A DNA stretch of 64,000 nucleotides from Dyadobacter flavalbus (GCF_006149045.1 NZ_VBSN01000010.1:79847-143846); one strand, 5' to 3'; shown: positions 25,669 through 35,475, numbered from the stretch's first letter. A program made the numbers and translations. The notes: generated by a model from the sequence alone, not told the origin.

Positions 25669-26850
25669 TTATAAAGCAAACTTGGCACTGACAATAAGCG
25701 GGATTATTTCTATCACGCAAAGGTACGAAAATAAATACAGATTAATCAACGAGCCCGGCGGCTTGGTAACAACATACAAAGCGATAAACCGGGCCAAATA
25801 GAAAAAAACAAACGGAAGCAATGCATACGGCCTTGTTTCAGCGGTCAGATTGATGTGGTTGGTGCTCATCATCAGAATGAGCAGGAAAATCAGTACATAA
25901 AACAGATAGGAAGACTGTACCAGCTTTACAAAAATTATATCTACTTGTTTATCAAGGTTTAACATATTTCCTGCTAAAACCATGCAAATGTATTTGAAAT
26001 AGATCAGTACAAAAAACAGGACCGACAGTATAAAGAAATCACGCATGATCTGAACAGTATTTGATTTTTCCGACAAAATCATGCTGAGCGAAAATATATT
26101 GAGGCTGCTTGCCGAAAAGTAAATAACTACAAAACTCATCAGCATCGCGATGATTACTACAAAGAAGATAATCGTATTGCTGTAAGCCTTGTTTACTTTG
26201 GAAAGCTGGTCTCTCGGATCATTATTGAAAAATTCGAACGGATTGATCAGGCGCAGAAAAGACAAGGGATTAAGATTGAAAATCCAGGCGTTCAGAATCA
26301 GGATAATCAGCAGCGAAATGGCGGCGAAATTACCAAATGGCGTAAATGAGATCGGTTTGATATTGATGAAACTGGAACGTGTGTTTTCAATTACGCCCGC
26401 TTCATTGGTCTTTTTTTCGTTGCAAAGCAGCAGGCTTTTGTCCGTAATGCCGGGCGATCCGTATACTGTCAGTAACAATTCATCCTTTTTGTAAATCTTG
26501 TACAGACTGTCAATGCTGATTTTCTGCCACTGATCCGCCGCTATTTTGTTCTGCAGGGCGCCTTCCAGAAAAAGGTAACTTTCACTTTCTGTTTTAAGCA
26601 GCAATGCATATTTCCTGTTCTTGACAAGATCGATATACAAGCTTACAAATCGGGTACCTTCATCTATTTCCTGTGAGAAAGGGACATAGTTTTTATAATG
26701 GCTGTTGTATACAAGCCAGTCATTCTGATAATCATAAATAGGAAAGTACTGTGAAGGCGGCATTTCTTTCACTGCACTTCGGACATCTGTTCCGTTGAGG
26801 GAAAATAGCGCCAGGAAAGCCCAAAAAAATACTGGAAAAATGGACTTCAT
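25669..26850 (-). CDS. DUF4271 domain membrane protein
   Basis: A 393-residue protein. An N-terminal signal or helix is followed by about 150 residues of extracytoplasmic domain, then at least six membrane helices from about residue 170 on. The C-terminal membrane block (NPFEFFNNDPRDQLSKVNKA and LAGNMLNLDKQVDIIFVKLV) matches DUF4271. The role of the family is not known. It often stands next to hemD in Bacteroidetes, as here, which may reflect only co-transcription. Confidence 0.82.
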   Translation of the reverse strand: MKSIFPVFFWAFLALFSLNGTDVRSAVKEMPPSQYFPIYDYQNDWLVYNSHYKNYVPFSQEIDEGTRFVSLYIDLVKNRKYALLLKTESESYLFLEGALQNKIAADQWQKISIDSLYKIYKKDELLLTVYGSPGITDKSLLLCNEKKTNEAGVIENTRSSFINIKPISFTPFGNFAAISLLIILILNAWIFNLNPLSFLRLINPFEFFNNDPRDQLSKVNKAYSNTIIFFVVIIAMLMSFVVIYFSASSLNIFSLSMILSEKSNTVQIMRDFFILSVLFFVLIYFKYICMVLAGNMLNLDKQVDIIFVKLVQSSYLFYVLIFLLILMMSTNHINLTAETRPYALLPFVFFYLARFIALYVVTKPPGSLINLYLFSYLCVIEIIPLIVSAKFAL

Positions 26851-26910
26851 CGGTATAAAAAAAGACCGGGTTTCCCCAGCCCTCTTATAAAGTTATATTT
26901 AAGCAGAATG

Positions 26911-27789
26911 TTATTTCTTTCCAAGAGCGATTAGCATGGTCTCGCCGATCAGTGCAGGCGATTCCGCTACAAATATTCCGGACTCTTTCATAATCCTGAT
27001 TTTTGCTTCCGCTGTATCGTCTGCTCCGCCGATAATTGCTCCGGCATGGCCCATTCTGCGTCCTTTTGGTGCAGTTTGTCCGGCAATAAAACCCACAACC
27101 GGTTTTTTGTTTCCTGTCGATTTAATGTAACTGGCCGCTTCCGCCTCCATGCTTCCACCGATTTCGCCAATCATGACAATCGCTTCCGTTTCAGGATCGT
27201 TCATCAACAATTCTACTGCTTCTTTGGTCGTTGTACCAATGATCGGGTCGCCGCCGATTCCGATTGCCGTAGTTTGTCCCAGTCCGGCACGCGTCAACTG
27301 ATCCACCGCTTCGTAAGTCAATGTTCCCGATTTTGAAACAAGCCCTACAGTTCCTTTTTTGAAAATAAAACCAGGCATGATACCTACTTTACATTCTTCT
27401 GCGGTAATTACACCCGGACAGTTCGGGCCGATCAGGCGGCAGTTCTTGTTCTTGATATATTCTTTTGCCTGCATCATGTCCTTGGTCGGGATACCTTCGG
27501 TAATACAAACAATAACGCCAATCCCAGCATCAGCGGATTCCATAATAGCATCAGCAGCAAATGCCGGCGGAACAAATATGATGGATACATCTGCACCGGT
27601 TGCACGTACAGCAAGGTCAACAGTGTTAAATACAGGTCTTTCCAAATGAGAAAGCCCGCCTTTGCCCGGAGTGACGCCGCCTACGACATTGGTACCGTAT
27701 TCGATCATTTGCTGGGCGTGAAAAGAACCCTCAGAACCGGTAAATCCCTGAACTATAATCTTAGAATTTTTATTAACTAAAACGCTCAT
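26911..27789 (-). CDS. sucD: Succinate-CoA ligase, alpha subunit
   Basis: A 292-residue SucD. The CoA-binding N-terminus has [20 protein letters not shown]. The phosphohistidine region is [13 protein letters not shown], with the His about residue 248. GPNCPGVI and [11 protein letters not shown] are further signatures. It interconverts succinyl-CoA and succinate with phosphorylation of ADP or GDP in the TCA cycle. The beta subunit gene (sucC) is not in the window, which is common in Bacteroidetes. Confidence 0.96.
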   Translation of the reverse strand: MSVLVNKNSKIIVQGFTGSEGSFHAQQMIEYGTNVVGGVTPGKGGLSHLERPVFNTVDLAVRATGADVSIIFVPPAFAADAIMESADAGIGVIVCITEGIPTKDMMQAKEYIKNKNCRLIGPNCPGVITAEECKVGIMPGFIFKKGTVGLVSKSGTLTYEAVDQLTRAGLGQTTAIGIGGDPIIGTTTKEAVELLMNDPETEAIVMIGEIGGSMEAEAASYIKSTGNKKPVVGFIAGQTAPKGRRMGHAGAIIGGADDTAEAKIRIMKESGIFVAESPALIGETMLIALGKK

Positions 27790-27892
27790 GTTGGTAAATC
27801 AGTTTTTTTGGTAAAAGTAGAACGAAAAGGACGAAGTAGCAAAATGTAGCCAGAATTTGTAAATTGCTTTTTTGATATTATTACGCCTATTT

Positions 27893-28495
27893 ATGCATAT
27901 ACTCAGCAATCCCCATATATTTTCCAACCTAGTTCTAAGTTTTACCAGTTTATTTATTTTTTCTAGGTATTTCAGGAGCCAGCCGGCAACCAGCAAGTGG
28001 CTCTGGGGCATATTCCTGTTTTCCATTGCACTCGGCGCACTGACCGATCTTCTGGTTTATGCAGGCTTTGAGCGTTTTGAAACGGTTCGCGACTTTATTA
28101 TTGCAGGCGAAATGACCTTGGGTGCATTCTGCCTTGTATCGGCGTCCTGGTGCCTGATTATGAGATATAAAGCTGGTAATTTCCTCTTTGGCTCCACAAT
28201 CGGCCTGGGTTTGCTGCTTTTTTACTGCATAACCTGGTTCCGGGTGGAATATGTCGGTCTGATCATCAAATCTTTCTGTATTCTGGTAACTTTGCTTATT
28301 TCATGCGTCGGGCTGGCTAGCCGACAGAAAAGTGCTTTATGGGTTGTATTTTCAATGATGCTGCTTGCACTTTCCACCAAATCCGGAAAATTGCCGATTC
28401 CGATGGATCCGGTGGATATTAATCATTATATGATGGTTTTATCCGTAATCTGCGTCGGAAGGGCGGTAAGAGACCAGTATAAAATTCTATTCTGA
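27893..28495 (+). CDS. Polytopic membrane protein, unknown
   Basis: A 200-residue protein with about six or seven predicted membrane helices and short loops. The ATG at 27893 (MHILSNPHIFSN) is preferred to an upstream TTG at 27872. I do not recognise the family. It is divergent from sucD (about 100 bp between starts) and 104 bp upstream of the azurin gene. Confidence 0.75.
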   Translation: MHILSNPHIFSNLVLSFTSLFIFSRYFRSQPATSKWLWGIFLFSIALGALTDLLVYAGFERFETVRDFIIAGEMTLGAFCLVSASWCLIMRYKAGNFLFGSTIGLGLLLFYCITWFRVEYVGLIIKSFCILVTLLISCVGLASRQKSALWVVFSMMLLALSTKSGKLPIPMDPVDINHYMMVLSVICVGRAVRDQYKILF

Positions 28496-28599
28496 AATAT
28501 AAGTTTTCAAACATTTGTTAATGGATTGTTTTTTTAAAATGCCGTGTATTAACTTGCACCAGTTAATTTAAAACAAACAAGTTTATCAATACTCAGAAT

Positions 28600-29097
28600 A
28601 TGAAAAGGACCAAGTATGGCGTATTGCTTCTTGCCTCGGTTTTGGCTTTCGGAGCAGCTGCAATTAACCCTGTGGATGCTAAAAATCTTTCAGCTAAAAC
28701 AGAAATAAGCGATGTGAAGCAAACAAAAGCCATCGTTATAAAAGGAACGGATGCTATGCAGTTCGACCTGAAAGAAATCAAAGTGAAAGCAGGACAAAAA
28801 GTAAAACTTACTTTGGTGCATGCCGGTAAACTTGCCAAAACTGCAATGGGACATAACTGGGTGCTTCTTAAGCCCGGCGTAGATGTTGCTGCATTTGGCT
28901 CTAAAGCTGCGGCTGCAAGAGAAACGGAATACATTCCCAAGTCTGAAGAAGCAAGCATCGTTGCGCATACAAAGCTTGTTGGCGGCGGTGAAAGCGATAC
29001 CGTTGAGTTTACTGCTCCTAAAAAAGGAACTTATACTTTTATCTGCAGCTTTCCCGGACATTATGCTTTGATGAAAGGCAGCTTCATTGTGGAATAG
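28600..29097 (+). CDS. Azurin-like blue copper protein
   Basis: A 165-residue exported cupredoxin. A signal peptide runs to about residue 27 and a linker leads to an azurin domain. Copper ligands are visible as His85 (MGHNWVLLKPG), Cys149, His154 and Met158 (ICSFPGHYALMKG). Azurins carry electrons in the periplasm between redox enzymes; Bacteroidetes versions are often lipoproteins, but here there is no lipobox. It stands alone with its own terminator. Confidence 0.92.
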   Translation: MKRTKYGVLLLASVLAFGAAAINPVDAKNLSAKTEISDVKQTKAIVIKGTDAMQFDLKEIKVKAGQKVKLTLVHAGKLAKTAMGHNWVLLKPGVDVAAFGSKAAAARETEYIPKSEEASIVAHTKLVGGGESDTVEFTAPKKGTYTFICSFPGHYALMKGSFIVE

Positions 29098-29112
29098 TCT
29101 GAAAATAATACA

Positions 29113-29151
29113 TAAAAAAATGCGCTGGTTGAACAATCAGCGCATTTTTTT
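29113..29151. terminator. Bidirectional terminator between azurin and TlpA genes
   Basis: aaaaaatgcgctg and cagcgcatttttt form a perfect stem around a 10-base loop, with A and T runs on either side. Confidence 0.8.
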
Positions 29152-29162
29152 ATGCAGAATAG

Positions 29163-29708
29163 TTAAATATCGGCAAGGTGCCTGTCGATAAGGTCTGTAA
29201 TTTCCGGCCGGTCCCACTGCGAGGCGCCTATTTCCTGCGCGAGAATTTTTCCCTTGTGAATAATGTACGTTCGCGGAATCGCATTGCCGTTCAGCGAAGG
29301 CGGATAAGCACCGGCGTACTGGTAAAACGGAAGTTTGTAACCTTTCCTCTCGATAAACGGATTAACCGTTTCTGCATTTTCATCTGAAATAATATAAAAG
29401 GCCACTTTTTCGTGCGTTTTGTATTTGTCATACAACTTCTGTATGCCCGGCATTTCCATGTTGCACGGTCCGCACCACGTTGCCCATACATTCAGGAAAA
29501 TCAGCTTGTTTTCGTCCATTTCCACTGTTTCGCCTTCCAGCGTTTTTAATCCGGAAAGATAGACCGATGAAAGTTCTTCGGCTTGCTGTGCATCAGAAGC
29601 GGTAGGATCAGCTGCTTCGCCGACCGGTTTGAAAAAGGCAAAATAAATGGCCCCTACGGCAAGGATTACGGATAAGGCAATAACAATTTTTTTCGAGGCA
29701 GAAGTCAT
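29163..29708 (-). CDS. TlpA-like membrane-anchored thioredoxin
   Basis: A 181-residue protein. One N-terminal membrane helix (IVIALSVILAVGAIYFAFF) is followed by a thioredoxin-fold domain with the redox pair Cys79-Cys82 in WATWCGPCNMEMP. The cis-Pro loop appears as GNAIPRTYIIHKG. It probably reduces disulfides or delivers electrons on the outer face of the inner membrane, for instance in cytochrome c maturation. The partner is not shown by the neighbours. Confidence 0.9.
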   Translation of the reverse strand: MTSASKKIVIALSVILAVGAIYFAFFKPVGEAADPTASDAQQAEELSSVYLSGLKTLEGETVEMDENKLIFLNVWATWCGPCNMEMPGIQKLYDKYKTHEKVAFYIISDENAETVNPFIERKGYKLPFYQYAGAYPPSLNGNAIPRTYIIHKGKILAQEIGASQWDRPEITDLIDRHLADI

Positions 29709-29824
29709 GATGCAGTGTAACGGATGTTAAAAATCGGTAAATCATTCTATTATCCGGTAAAAGTAACCATATTCCGGCTAAACGGATTTATAAAATCCTT
29801 TCAAAAAATAGCCCTTTTGTTTTT

Positions 29825-29855
29825 TTGATGCTGATTGGGAATTTGAATACTTTTA
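29825..29855 (+). promoter_or_regulatory. Candidate promoter for the TPR gene
   Basis: TTG at 29825-29827, 20-bp spacer, TACTTTTA at 29848-29855 (7 of 8 to TAnnTTTG). Transcription would begin near 29862, almost at the first in-frame ATG (29866), which supports the second ATG (29902) as the true start. Confidence 0.45.
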
Positions 29856-29901
29856 TAGAATTAATATGAACATCCGTGATTTGAGGAAAAGGTTTACATA
29901 C

Positions 29902-31245
29902 ATGAAAGTTTTATTTTCCGGCATTATTTCTCTCAGTGCATTTCTTTTGCCCTTTTCAGTGTTTGCCCAGCGTTCGGCAGCCGAGTATTTTGAAGAAGGA
30001 AATACAAAAGCCGGAACCGGCGATTTCAACGGCGCCATGCAGGCATATTCAACGGTTATTTCCATGAATCCGGACCACGCGCCGAGTTATTTCAACCGCG
30101 GGCTGGCCAAAGCCAATCTGAAAGACCATCGCGGCGCCGTTCAGGATTATGACCGCGCCATTGAACTGAACCCTAAAATGGCGCTGTATTACCAGAGCCG
30201 CGGCGTAAGCAAAAGTCTTCAGGATGATTTTCGTTCGGCTGTTGAAGATTATACCAAAGCCATTGACCTGAATCCGGAAGATCCGAAAGCATACTACAAT
30301 CGCGGCGTCAGTTATGCCAAGCTTAAGAAACACAGGAATGCTCTGATCGATCTGGATCATGCGCTTTCGCTGAATCCGGACGAACTTGCCGCATTGTATG
30401 CAAGAGGAAACTGCAAGCAGGATCTGCAGGAATACGCGGGCAGTCTGGCGGATTTTACCAGAGTAATTGAATTGAGTCCAAAACGTATCGGCGCTTATGC
30501 CGGGCGCGGGCTTGCGAAACTTGAACTCGGGGATAATCAGGGTGCCATTGCCGATTTTACCCGTGCCATTGAACTGAGTCCGAACGATAGTGAATATTAT
30601 AATAACCGCGGGCTGGCCAAAAACAGGGTCTCTGATTTTCAGGGTGCCATCATTGATTTTGACAAAACAATTCAGTTAAACCCGGACAATTATCAGGCTT
30701 ATTACGGAAGAGGTTTTTCCAAAGGCAAATTAAATGATCACCGTGGCGCCATTATGGACCTGACCAAAGCGATTGAACTTAAAAATGCTTACGTTGGTGA
30801 TCCTAAAAAAACGGCATATGCCGGAAAGCTGAGCCGAGAAGCATTGGATGCATTGCGCGAGCAAGTTCAGGAAAATATCAAAATGGAAAACCTGACGAAC
30901 GAACGTTCGGAAGCATATTTTGTACGAGGCGTCAACAAATCCAGAGTAGGGGATGCAAAAGGTGCAATCGAGGATCTGACCAGGGCAGTGGAGCTGAATC
31001 CGACTTATTCCTCCGCTTACTTTTCGCGTGCCATGATCCGTTCTGCAAGCGGAGACCAAATGGGCGCTGTACTTGATTTTACAAGTTCTATAAAATTAAG
31101 ATCCGATTATCCGGAAGCATATTATCTGCGTGGGATACTGAAAAACAGCCTCGGAGAAATCAACGACGGCTGCCTGGACCTCAGCAAAGCCGGAGAACTC
31201 GGTTATCAGCAGGCTTACAAAGTAATCGGGAGTTTTTGTAATTAA
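29902..31245 (+). CDS. Exported TPR-repeat protein
   Basis: About 447 residues from the ATG at 29902, which begins a clean signal peptide (MKVLFSGIISLSAFLLPFSVFAQ). The mature protein consists of about eleven tetratricopeptide repeats, of the form AxxxYxRGxAKxxLxDxxGAIxDFxKAIELNP, in two blocks separated by a longer helical insertion near residues 300-340. TPR arrays are protein-binding scaffolds; the partner is unknown. The first ATG at 29866 would put a charged stretch before the signal peptide and is less likely. Confidence 0.88.
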   Translation: MKVLFSGIISLSAFLLPFSVFAQRSAAEYFEEGNTKAGTGDFNGAMQAYSTVISMNPDHAPSYFNRGLAKANLKDHRGAVQDYDRAIELNPKMALYYQSRGVSKSLQDDFRSAVEDYTKAIDLNPEDPKAYYNRGVSYAKLKKHRNALIDLDHALSLNPDELAALYARGNCKQDLQEYAGSLADFTRVIELSPKRIGAYAGRGLAKLELGDNQGAIADFTRAIELSPNDSEYYNNRGLAKNRVSDFQGAIIDFDKTIQLNPDNYQAYYGRGFSKGKLNDHRGAIMDLTKAIELKNAYVGDPKKTAYAGKLSREALDALREQVQENIKMENLTNERSEAYFVRGVNKSRVGDAKGAIEDLTRAVELNPTYSSAYFSRAMIRSASGDQMGAVLDFTSSIKLRSDYPEAYYLRGILKNSLGEINDGCLDLSKAGELGYQQAYKVIGSFCN

Positions 31246-31414
31246 AAGGGAGAAAGGAGGAGGGAGGAGAGGATTGAAGGAGAAAGGGAAGATGGGAGTA
31301 AAGGGTTGAAGGAGAAAAGGGAAATGGACAAAGGAATAGTTAATACATCCTTCATCCATTTCCCTTTGTTCTTTTTTATCCCTTCTTCCTTTCCTCCATT
31401 TTTCCCTTCTCCTT
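31246..31414. repeat. Homopurine/homopyrimidine imperfect palindrome between convergent genes
   Basis: The left half (about 31246-31340) is almost only A and G and contains two related units beginning gattgaaggagaaaggga and ggttgaaggagaaaaggg about 32 bp apart. The right half (about 31350-31418) is almost only C and T and is roughly the inverted complement; for example aaagggaaatgga on the left faces tccatttcccttt on the right. The whole can fold into a long imperfect hairpin and fills the gap between the convergent TPR and superoxide dismutase genes. Confidence 0.75.
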
Positions 31415-32125
31415 TTAAGCTTTCTTCATATTTTCAGCCACTTTGTCCCAGTTTACTACGTCCCAGAACGCTTTGATATAATCCGGTCTTTTATTTTGAT
31501 AATGCAGGTAATAGGCGTGTTCCCAAACGTCCAGCCCCAGCAAAGGTGTTCCTTTAATATCCGAAACATCCATTAAAGGATTATCCTGATTAGGCGTTGA
31601 ACCGATTGCCAGTTTGCCGTCTTTCGCAACAAGCCATGCCCAGCCCGAGCCGAAACGTGTTGTGGCAGCTTTTGCAAATTCTTCCTTGAACTTGTCCATT
31701 GAGCCAAACTGCCCGTTAATGGCATCTGCAACCGCACCGGAAGGCGTGCCCGTTTTTTTAGGACCCATTACTTCCCAGAAAAAAGAATGGTTCCAGTGTC
31801 CACCGCCATTATTGCGGATGGCAGCCGGCGCCTTGCTGACCGTTTTAAGAATTTCGTCCAATGATTTTTTCTCGAATTCGGTTCCCTTTACGGCATCGTT
31901 CAGGTTCTTGACATACGTTGCATGATGTTTTCCGTAATGGATTTCCATGGTCATTTTATCAATACTTGGTTCCAGTGCTCCAAAATCATAAGGTAGCGGA
32001 GCTTGTTTGAACGGAGCCGTTTCGGCCTGTATTGATGCAGCTGAATCTGCGAAAACCTGATTTGCCAGTGCTCCGGCTGCAAAAGTACTGCCGGCCAGTG
32101 TACGCAAAAAATCTGTTCTGTTCAT
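31415..32125 (-). CDS. Superoxide dismutase (Fe/Mn type), exported
   Basis: About 236 residues from the ATG at 32125. The N-terminus ([20 protein letters not shown], then ANQVFA) is a signal peptide resembling a Tat signal with only one Arg of the twin pair. The Fe/Mn SOD domain follows: [31 protein letters not shown], and the ligand motif [19 protein letters not shown] near the end. It converts superoxide to oxygen and peroxide. The metal cannot be fixed by eye. Export to the periplasm is inferred from the signal. A longer start at 32161 would overlap recR and is not preferred. Confidence 0.92.
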   Translation of the reverse strand: MNRTDFLRTLAGSTFAAGALANQVFADSAASIQAETAPFKQAPLPYDFGALEPSIDKMTMEIHYGKHHATYVKNLNDAVKGTEFEKKSLDEILKTVSKAPAAIRNNGGGHWNHSFFWEVMGPKKTGTPSGAVADAINGQFGSMDKFKEEFAKAATTRFGSGWAWLVAKDGKLAIGSTPNQDNPLMDVSDIKGTPLLGLDVWEHAYYLHYQNKRPDYIKAFWDVVNWDKVAENMKKA

Positions 32126-32153
32126 AATCATGCAATTAGTTAATTGTTGGTAA

Positions 32154-32768
32154 TCAATCATAAGCCACCCGGCTTACGATGCTACGTCCGAGCGTGATTT
32201 CGTCCGCATACTCGAGATCGCCCCCGATAGGAATGCCACGGGCAATGGTACTCATTTTGATCCCGGCCGGTTTTAATTTTTTCTGCAGGTAAAATGCCGT
32301 CGTATCGCCTTCCATTGTAGGACTTAATGCCAGAATAACTTCCTTTACAGGCTCGTTTTCTTCCGGATGTTCAATACGACTGATCAGGGAATCAATATGC
32401 AAATCACTGGGGCCGATACCTTCCAGCGGAGAAATGATCCCGCCCAGAACATGATAAAGTCCCTTATACTGATTAGTGGATTCAATGGCCAGCACGTCTC
32501 TGGTGTCAACTACAACGCAGATAATAGAATGATCGCGCTTTGGATTGCTGCATATATTGCAAAGTGCATCGTCAGCAATGTTGTGACACTTGGCGCAATA
32601 CGTCGTTTTTATGCGCATATTCAGCAATGCTTCCGAAAGAGCCACAGTTTGTTCTTCTTCTCTTTTCAGCAAATGCAGCGCCAGGCGCAGAGCTGTTTTT
32701 TTTCCTATTCCCGGAAGGCGGGAAATTTCACTTACGGCATCCTCAATAAGACGTGAGGGATAATTCAT
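32154..32768 (-). CDS. recR: Recombination mediator protein RecR
   Basis: A 204-residue RecR. The N-terminal helix-hairpin-helix ([17 protein letters not shown]), the Cys4 zinc finger ([17 protein letters not shown]) and the Toprim domain ([14 protein letters not shown], then [16 protein letters not shown]) are all present. With RecO and RecF it loads RecA onto gapped DNA. The stop lies 28 bp before the SOD start on the same strand. Confidence 0.96.
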   Translation of the reverse strand: MNYPSRLIEDAVSEISRLPGIGKKTALRLALHLLKREEEQTVALSEALLNMRIKTTYCAKCHNIADDALCNICSNPKRDHSIICVVVDTRDVLAIESTNQYKGLYHVLGGIISPLEGIGPSDLHIDSLISRIEHPEENEPVKEVILALSPTMEGDTTAFYLQKKLKPAGIKMSTIARGIPIGGDLEYADEITLGRSIVSRVAYD

Positions 32769-32858
32769 GTGAAAAGTTCAGAGTGTTGATATAAGTGTAA
32801 GTTCTGAATCACTGCATTTTATGTTCAATAAAACGCCAGCAATTATTTAATATGGAGG

Positions 32859-33134
32859 CTAATGGATTTCTGCCGAAATGCCTCTTCTGCAGATTTCGTT
32901 GCGCATTCCTGTCAGTTCTTCAAATGCGCCTTCCTTTACGGAACATTTGCCTTTATGATGGATAATCAGCGTGCACTGCTCGGCCTGCTCATTCGTATGA
33001 CCGCAAACTTCTATCAAAGTGTCTATGACCCAGTCAAAAGTATTTACGTCGTCATTATATATTACGAGCCTTTTTATGTCAGTATCAACTGTTTTATCCA
33101 GAATTTCTACTTCTGTTTCTGTAAGCGCTTGCAT
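32859..33134 (-). CDS. clpS: ClpS, adaptor for the Clp protease
   Basis: About 91 residues. The ClpS core is visible: LVIYNDDVNTFDWVIDTLIE, then HTNEQAEQCTLIIHHKGKCSV and a final region with GMRNEICRRGISAEI. ClpS delivers N-degron substrates to ClpAP/ClpCP. An in-frame TTG at 33143 exists, but the ATG at 33134 is preferred because the candidate promoter predicts transcription from about 33153. Confidence 0.92.
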   Translation of the reverse strand: MQALTETEVEILDKTVDTDIKRLVIYNDDVNTFDWVIDTLIEVCGHTNEQAEQCTLIIHHKGKCSVKEGAFEELTGMRNEICRRGISAEIH

Positions 33135-33159
33135 AACAACCAAATTTCTGTTTGATTAG

Positions 33160-33167
33160 CAAATCTA
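33160..33167 (-). promoter_or_regulatory. Candidate -7 promoter element for clpS
   Basis: On the minus strand TAGATTTG is a perfect match to TAnnTTTG. The -33 position offers only TTC (2 of 3) at 20-bp spacing. It gives a leader of about 19 bases to the ClpS ATG. Confidence 0.35.
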
Positions 33168-33240
33168 ATTAAAAACGGCGATTTTCGGAAGTTTTAAGTG
33201 TCTTTTAATCCGCCTGTATTATACATAAATACCCGCTTTA

Positions 33241-34716
33241 ATGAATCCATATGTATCGCTGATCATCCTTGTTGTTTACTTCGGGATGCTGATTACTGTT
33301 TCTATATACACATCAAAAGGTGCTGATACCAATACTTTCTTTACAGCGAACAGGCAGTCTCCGTGGTACCTTGTGGCATTCGGTATGATTGGTACTTCTT
33401 TGTCGGGTGTCACGTTTGTGTCCGTTCCGGGCGCTGTTGCCAACATCCAGTTTTCCTACTTTCAGGTTGTGATCGGATATATTCTGGGTTATCTGGTGAT
33501 TGGAACGGTGCTGATGCCGCTTTATTACCGGCTTAATCTGATTTCCATTTATTCGTATCTCGAACAGCGTTTCGGTTTCTGGTCGTATAAAACCGGCTCG
33601 GCTTTTTTTCTTCTGTCACGCACAATCGGCTCGGCGGTGCGGCTTTATGTGGCTGCGCAGGTTCTTCAGCTGGCTTTGTTTAGGCCGCTGGGCATCCCTT
33701 TTGAAGTTGCCGTGGCCATTACGATATTCCTGATCTGGATTTATACCTTTAAAGGCGGCGTGAAAACCATTATTGTTACCGATACGCTTCAGACATTTTT
33801 CCTGATTACTGCGGTCATTCTGACGATTGTTCTGGTTTCCAGTGAACTTCATCTCGATGGCTTCGGCGGAATATGGGATGCAGTCCAGAGCAGCGGCTAT
33901 TCAAAGATATTCTACTGGGATTTCAATGATCCGAAGAACTTTTTCAAGCAGTTTTTTGCGGGTGTTTTCATTGCAATCGTAATGACCGGTCTCGATCAGG
34001 ATCTGATGCAGAAAAACCTGACCTGTAAAAACATCGGTGAAGCGCAGAAAAATATGTTCTGGTTTACAGTCGTTCTGGTGATCGTCAATTTTTTGTTTTT
34101 GTCGCTGGGCGCGCTGCTTTACGTATATGCTGAAGCGCAAGGTATTCCGGTTACTGCCAAAACAGATGATTTTTATCCGATGCTGGCGCTGAACCATTTA
34201 GGACTGGTCGTGGGCATTACTTTTCTGCTTGGAATCACGGCAGCAACGTACGCCAGTTCCGATTCGGCACTTACGGCACTGACAACTGCTTTTTGCATTG
34301 ATTTTATGCAGATCGAAAAAAGGCCGGAAGAAAAGCGTTCAACTATCAAATTCTGGGTTCACGTGGGATTTTCGGTTGTTTTCTATCTTGTTATACTCAT
34401 CTTTAACCGATTGAACAGCAAAGAAGTAATTACGGCTGTGTTCGATCTGGCCGGCTATACTTACGGCCCGTTGCTTGGATTGTTTTCTTTCGGCGCATTT
34501 CTGAAAAGGCCCGTTAAAGATCGCTGGGTTCCGTTGGTTTGCGTGATTGCACCGATTCTAACATACGTCATCAACGATCATTCCGCCGAATGGTTTAACG
34601 GTTACAAATTCGGCTTTGAACGTCTGATCATCAACGGGTTAATTACATTTGTCGGCTTGTGGATCCTGCATGATCCCAACTCGAAAAGATATGTTCCATA
34701 CTCGCCCGTAAAATAG
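33241..34716 (+). CDS. Sodium:solute symporter (SSS family)
   Basis: A 491-residue membrane protein with about 13 helices. SSS-family signatures include TFFTANRQSPWYLVAFGMIG near residues 34-53, FGMIGTSLSGVTFVSVPG, and AATYASSDSALTALTTAF (about 337-354), the sodium-site helix. It imports a small organic solute with sodium. The substrate (sugar, amino acid, pantothenate or proline-like) cannot be decided. Not linked to a catabolic operon here. Confidence 0.92.
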   Translation: MNPYVSLIILVVYFGMLITVSIYTSKGADTNTFFTANRQSPWYLVAFGMIGTSLSGVTFVSVPGAVANIQFSYFQVVIGYILGYLVIGTVLMPLYYRLNLISIYSYLEQRFGFWSYKTGSAFFLLSRTIGSAVRLYVAAQVLQLALFRPLGIPFEVAVAITIFLIWIYTFKGGVKTIIVTDTLQTFFLITAVILTIVLVSSELHLDGFGGIWDAVQSSGYSKIFYWDFNDPKNFFKQFFAGVFIAIVMTGLDQDLMQKNLTCKNIGEAQKNMFWFTVVLVIVNFLFLSLGALLYVYAEAQGIPVTAKTDDFYPMLALNHLGLVVGITFLLGITAATYASSDSALTALTTAFCIDFMQIEKRPEEKRSTIKFWVHVGFSVVFYLVILIFNRLNSKEVITAVFDLAGYTYGPLLGLFSFGAFLKRPVKDRWVPLVCVIAPILTYVINDHSAEWFNGYKFGFERLIINGLITFVGLWILHDPNSKRYVPYSPVK

Positions 34717-34780
34717 GTTTATGCCTGTATTTTAAATTATCGTTTCACAGAAAACGGTTACACCGTCCAAGTAATTTTTC

Positions 34781-34810
34781 TTGTATTTATACAGAAAAAT
34801 CTTAACTTTC
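34781..34810 (+). promoter_or_regulatory. Candidate promoter for the NTF2-like lipoprotein gene
   Basis: TTG at 34781-34783, exactly 19 bp, then TAACTTTC at 34803-34810 (7 of 8 to TAnnTTTG). Predicted leader about 85 bases. Confidence 0.5.
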
Positions 34811-34902
34811 TGATAAAATAAGACGTGATTTCACGCCCAATGATGGATGTTCATTAAAAGATTAAGTTGAGTTAATTATTTAACAAACTAAACTTTTACA
34901 AA

Positions 34903-35475
34903 ATGAAAACATTGTCAGTTATTTTATTGGGAATACTTCTTTGCACGTCATGTAAAGACAAGGCCAAGGAAGAAGAAACTGCCCGCGAAGCCAATCTGGA
35001 AAAAGAGAAAAAGGCCATTACCGCAGTGATTGAAAATGAAACAAGATCATTCTTTGCCAGAGATTATAACGCCTGGAAATCCAATTACGCGCAAACCGAT
35101 TATGCATTTCAGGCATGGAGCAACGACGACGGCACATTCGATTCCAACGTAGGCTGGGAGGACATCAACAAGCAAATCGGGAAGTATATTTCGGACAATC
35201 CCGAACCCGTATCCAGCCACCCGATCGTCGAAAGAAAGAACATGAAGTTCAAGTTTTTTGATGATAATGTGGCTTATTTGACCTGGGACCAGTTCAACAG
35301 TGATAAAATGGAAAAGAATTTTCATCACAGCAAAGAGGTCAGGTTAATGGAAAAAATAAACGGTGAATGGAAAATTGTATGCGTATCCGCGTTTTGGGAC
35401 TATAAGCACCTGATCCCCGCCAGCAAGCTGCCCATGATCAAAAAGATCGCCAATGAAAGCAGAGGTAAAATCTGA
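34903..35475 (+). CDS. Lipoprotein with NTF2/SnoaL-like domain
   Basis: A 190-residue protein with a lipobox (GILLCTSCKDK; Cys about residue 17), a charged helix (EEETAREANLEKEKKAI), and a domain resembling nuclear-transport-factor-2/DUF4440 folds: VIENETRSFFARDYNAWKS, then VAYLTWDQF and KINGEWKIVCVSAFWDY. This fold is used for ligand binding or simple catalysis in many proteins. Function here unknown. Confidence 0.75.
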   Translation: MKTLSVILLGILLCTSCKDKAKEEETAREANLEKEKKAITAVIENETRSFFARDYNAWKSNYAQTDYAFQAWSNDDGTFDSNVGWEDINKQIGKYISDNPEPVSSHPIVERKNMKFKFFDDNVAYLTWDQFNSDKMEKNFHHSKEVRLMEKINGEWKIVCVSAFWDYKHLIPASKLPMIKKIANESRGKI

